Of a stretch of 64,000 bases of DNA, positions 61,599 to 64,000 are shown one piece after another (position 1 is the first letter of the stretch; each line of letters opens with the position of its first letter). The notes under the pieces are model-generated. The model was not told the DNA's origin. It searched no databases and worked only from the letters and a program-made list of their open reading frames with translations. Origin of the DNA: Polaribacter huanghezhanensis (GTDB lineage: Bacteria; Bacteroidota; Bacteroidia; Flavobacteriales; Flavobacteriaceae); contig NZ_CP128595.1 in the NCBI RefSeq assembly GCF_030444335.1, forward strand, positions 496,001 to 560,000, given 5' to 3'. Made by a program: the position numbers and the translations under genes.

Positions 61599-62903
61599 AT
61601 GAACGCGCCATATCAAACAAATTATTGGTTTGAAATTATTAGTAGTAATGATTTTAAAGAGACTTTTGGAAGTGGTCTTGGAAAATATTCTATTGCTACA
61701 AAATCATATAATGCTAGTACTTATTTTAAAGGCATTGCTGGTTTAAATGGAAAAAGAATTCTCGCTAATACAAGTAATTCTAATGTTGGAGATAACATAG
61801 GCAAAGGAAACCTTACTTTGATGAATGTAATTTCTATTTTATGCTTTTTATTTAAAAAAGAATCCAACTATGATATTGAAGAGATAAAAAGATTTTTATC
61901 CAATTTAAAACTTAAAGACAAAGAGATTGGAGTTGTTACAGGTTTTGATACTTTTATTGAAAATATTAGACCAGTACTTGAAGATGATTTCAAAAAATAT
62001 AATTATTTAATTAACCCGAAAACGTGGAAGTTTGAAATTATCGAAATAAAGACTTCTCTAGAAAATATAAACTCTACCAAAATTAACTCTGAAACAATTT
62101 TCACTAAAATAAAAAAAGGTTTAAATAAACACCTTCTTTATATTGGTTACTTTTTTGGTTATTTATTTTCGTTTGTCCCGTTTGTTGTACTGCCCATAGC
62201 ATCCATTGGAATTTATAAAACATATAACCAAGATTATTCTAAAAAAGTTAAACGAAAGAGATATTTTGCTTTTGGTGGAATGATTTTGTCTTTCATTATA
62301 TTACAGGTTTTAATTACAAGAACTTTATTAGCACAAGATTTAGAAATAAATAGAAATTTAACTTCTATGCTTTATGGAGAATTCAATGGAGACCCATCTG
62401 ATTCAGGATTAGGCTTTTTATCTGTAAATGATGATCTCTGTGAAATAGGTTGTGGAAGTTTGCTAGATAAAATAGACGTGCCTAAATTAAAATATGGAGA
62501 ACAATATTATTTTAATGTTTTTTTAGATTTTCATAATAAAGGTAAAGGGAATATTCGAAATGCAATAGCAAAAATATCTTTTCTTAAAGGTGAAACTCTT
62601 TCAATTACTGGTACATTAATAGGAGATTACTTAAATCCAGTATTTGACACAGCTTATTTAACAAATCTTCCTGAAAATTATCAAATTATATTTGAAGGAG
62701 GGACTCTTAGTAATAAACATAATAGCAGAGATAATCAAGGGTGCTCAGGATACAGCTATGCTTTAGAGGTTGGCAAAGAAATAATAAATGAAGGTATTTC
62801 GCTAGATGTCTTAGATTCCAAACTTGGAGGTTGGTGTGACCAAGGTACTGTCTCTATTAAATTTTCCATACTGAACATCACTGAGCCAATAAAAAAACCT
62901 TAG
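61599..62903 (+). CDS. Unknown membrane protein
   Basis: 434 residues from the ATG at 61599 (an upstream TTG adds 9 residues). N-terminal ~190 residues are soluble-looking, then two TM segments (YIGYFFGYLFSFVPFVVLPI and FAFGGMILSFIILQVLITR), then a C-terminal ~170-residue domain with several Cys (DDLCEIGCGSLLDKI, DNQGCSGYSYA, GGWCDQG), probably outside the cytoplasm. No family recognised. An isolated accessory gene; a sensor with an extracytoplasmic domain is a guess. Confidence 0.5.
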   Translation: MNAPYQTNYWFEIISSNDFKETFGSGLGKYSIATKSYNASTYFKGIAGLNGKRILANTSNSNVGDNIGKGNLTLMNVISILCFLFKKESNYDIEEIKRFLSNLKLKDKEIGVVTGFDTFIENIRPVLEDDFKKYNYLINPKTWKFEIIEIKTSLENINSTKINSETIFTKIKKGLNKHLLYIGYFFGYLFSFVPFVVLPIASIGIYKTYNQDYSKKVKRKRYFAFGGMILSFIILQVLITRTLLAQDLEINRNLTSMLYGEFNGDPSDSGLGFLSVNDDLCEIGCGSLLDKIDVPKLKYGEQYYFNVFLDFHNKGKGNIRNAIAKISFLKGETLSITGTLIGDYLNPVFDTAYLTNLPENYQIIFEGGTLSNKHNSRDNQGCSGYSYALEVGKEIINEGISLDVLDSKLGGWCDQGTVSIKFSILNITEPIKKP

Positions 62904-62959
62904 CTTTTTTATCACTAAAACTTTATCAAAATATTTATAAGTCTCTATTTATTTCCTCA

Positions 62960-63202
62960 CTAAACTTCCAAATAAAAATAAACCAAAGCCAGTGCAATAG
63001 CATCAAATGCTCCTGTGCTGTGATTTTCGTCATCCAATGTTTCCTTTTGGGTAATTCTAGTGTTTCCAATTTCGGAAACCACTCCATAATCTTTTTAGAG
63101 ATTTTTTAGAAGGGCAGTTTTATCAATCCTTGATAAATATTCTTCTAAAGTAGAGATTTCTTGTCTTGGATAATAAGTTTCGTGTTTTATTCCTAATTTA
63201 AA
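62960..63202 (-). pseudogene. Decayed fragment, possibly RuvC-fold C-terminus
   Basis: One frame reads LGIKHETYYPRQEISTLEEY, one stop (at 63095), then DYGVVSEIGNTRITQKETL, and ENHSTGAFDAIALALVYFYLE at the end. The last stretch, with H and D in a HS..xDA-IALA pattern, resembles the third RuvC active-site motif. A phage or integron-type nuclease remnant is possible; similarity is short. The rest of the 485-base gap holds no gene. Confidence 0.3.
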
Positions 63203-63298
63203 TTACTTAAAATAACTTTATATCTTACTTCAAATGATAAAAAAATACTGAATAATATTATTTGAATCAAATTTAAACCACAAAATAGTTAATATTTT

Positions 63299-63334
63299 GT
63301 CACTTTTAAAATAAAATAAAAAAAATTAAGTGAC
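63299..63334 (+). promoter_or_regulatory. 7-bp inverted repeat, possible operator of the XRE gene
   Basis: GTCACTT (63299-63305) and AAGTGAC (63328-63334) are exact inverted repeats 22 bases apart, centre-to-centre 29 bp (about three turns of DNA). They lie just upstream of the regulator's promoter and may be the binding sites of the regulator itself. Confidence 0.35.
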
Positions 63335-63350
63335 ATTAAATGTTTTATTG

Positions 63351-63358
63351 TATATTTG
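63351..63358 (+). promoter_or_regulatory. Candidate -7 box of the XRE gene
   Basis: TATATTTG fits TAnnTTTG and lies 31 bases before the ATG at 63389. A clear -33 box is not visible. Confidence 0.4.
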
Positions 63359-63388
63359 TGGTAACTAACATTGAAAAAAACAAATAAA

Positions 63389-64000
63389 ATGAAAACTGTG
63401 GACTCAAATTTTGGATTTAAGTTAAAAAAACGAAGAGAAGAAAAAAGATTATCACTGCAATCATTGGGTATTTCGGTTGGGTTATCAAAACAATCTATTT
63501 TTCGTTATGAAAATGGAGAGCAACTACCAAGTACTTCAATATTGTTGAAGTTAAGTGAGGAATTAAATGTTCTTCCTACATATTTTTTTGAGGATGATAA
63601 TATTGAGATTGAAATTAATCAATTAAATTTTAGAGAGGAAGATTTAATCAATAAAAATAATTTTGATGTTGGTTTTGTCAAAACTATTTGTAAAAAGTAT
63701 TTGCGTAATTTCTTAGAATTAGAAACAATATTAAAAATTAAAAATAATTATATTAACCCTTTAGAAGGATTAATAATTGAGAGTGAAAAAGATGTAGAAA
63801 AAGCCGCAAAGAAGTTAAGAAGAAAATGGAGGTTAGGTAATGCTCCTATTTCTGATGTAACTCAGCTTATTGAGGATAATGGAATCTATGTTATTGAGGT
63901 AGATATGAATAGTACTTTTTCAGGATTGAGTGGTTTAGCAAATGAAAATATTCCTTTAATTGTAATTAATTCAAATGTTAATGATAAAGCAAGAAAGAGA
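63389..64000 (+). CDS. XRE-type regulator, ImmA/IrrE-like (3' end outside window)
   Basis: 204 codons seen. N-terminal XRE helix-turn-helix (FGFKLKKRREEKRLSLQSLG, then VGLSKQSIFRYENGEQLPSTS). A linker leads to WRLGNAPISDVTQLIEDNGIYVIEV and IPLIVINSNVNDKARKR, the typical sequence just before the HExxH of an ImmA/IrrE (DUF955) metalloprotease domain, which would fall outside the window. Such proteins control mobile elements by cleaving or replacing repressors. It probably regulates the mobile region to its left or right. Confidence 0.8.
   Translation, partial: MKTVDSNFGFKLKKRREEKRLSLQSLGISVGLSKQSIFRYENGEQLPSTSILLKLSEELNVLPTYFFEDDNIEIEINQLNFREEDLINKNNFDVGFVKTICKKYLRNFLELETILKIKNNYINPLEGLIIESEKDVEKAAKKLRRKWRLGNAPISDVTQLIEDNGIYVIEVDMNSTFSGLSGLANENIPLIVINSNVNDKARKR

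Overview
The window is an AT-rich chromosome segment from a marine-type Flavobacteriaceae bacterium (Bacteroidota; a Polaribacter- or Tenacibaculum-like genome is a reasonable guess, not proven). The evidence is the gene content: a SusC-like TonB receptor with a carboxypeptidase-like regulatory domain, paired DUF6427/DUF6341 genes, a GH3-family gene, a split ferredoxin/TrxR-like ferredoxin reductase, the prs-rplY-pth order, several TTG starts, and Bacteroidota-type promoter boxes (TAnnTTTG).

Region 1 (1-44.4 kb) is ordinary core genome. It holds methionine and cell-wall enzymes (cystathionine gamma-synthase, alanine racemase, MscL, two M23-fold peptidase-like proteins), nucleotide salvage and NAD genes (tdk, gmk, nadD, upp, prs), and RNA/tRNA genes (trmB, YicC nuclease, pth, rplY). 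It also holds Fe-S assembly and electron transfer genes (Mrp, NifU-like, FNR, ferredoxin), followed by aromatic amino-acid breakdown (hmgA, hppD and a tryptophan 2,3-dioxygenase-like gene). Lipid genes (plsC, acyl-ACP desaturase), a RecB/AddB-like nuclease, a MATE exporter and a universal stress protein complete it. Small accessory insertions interrupt this core: a one-gene cassette-like unit (8.37-9.12 kb), a frameshifted four-helix-bundle (S23) gene between hmgA and hppD, and two copies of a GAGTCGA-type dyad.

Region 2 (44.07-44.5 kb) is a boundary. A tRNA-Leu(CAA) gene is preceded by a GIY-YIG nuclease gene, and upstream of that lies a duplicate of the tRNA 5' end split by a 20-bp near-palindrome.

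Region 3 (44.5-51.7 kb) is a defence-like island read leftwards. Four tightly packed, mostly overlapping genes encode a helical protein (GASH-like), a GTPase with a Cys-rich N-terminus, a second TRAFAC-type GTPase, and a 1035-residue protein with a GAP1-type N-terminus and a C-terminal nucleoside phosphorylase/nucleosidase domain. I read this as an NTP-dependent conflict system: paired GTPases plus adaptor act as sensor/switch, and the purine nucleosidase is the candidate effector, perhaps acting on ATP or a related nucleotide. A gamma-glutamylcyclotransferase-like gene lies just downstream.

Region 4 (51.7-64 kb) is a decayed mobile region. It contains a chimera of a tyrosine-recombinase fragment and an N-truncated IS110 transposase with an internal stop, a frameshifted zeta-toxin-like kinase with a small partner, and a mobilization block read leftwards (small membrane proteins, VirD4/TraG coupling protein, MobC-like protein, relaxase split at an A9 run). 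An orphan membrane protein follows, then a pseudogene fragment, and the 5' part of an XRE/ImmA-type regulator that runs off the right edge.
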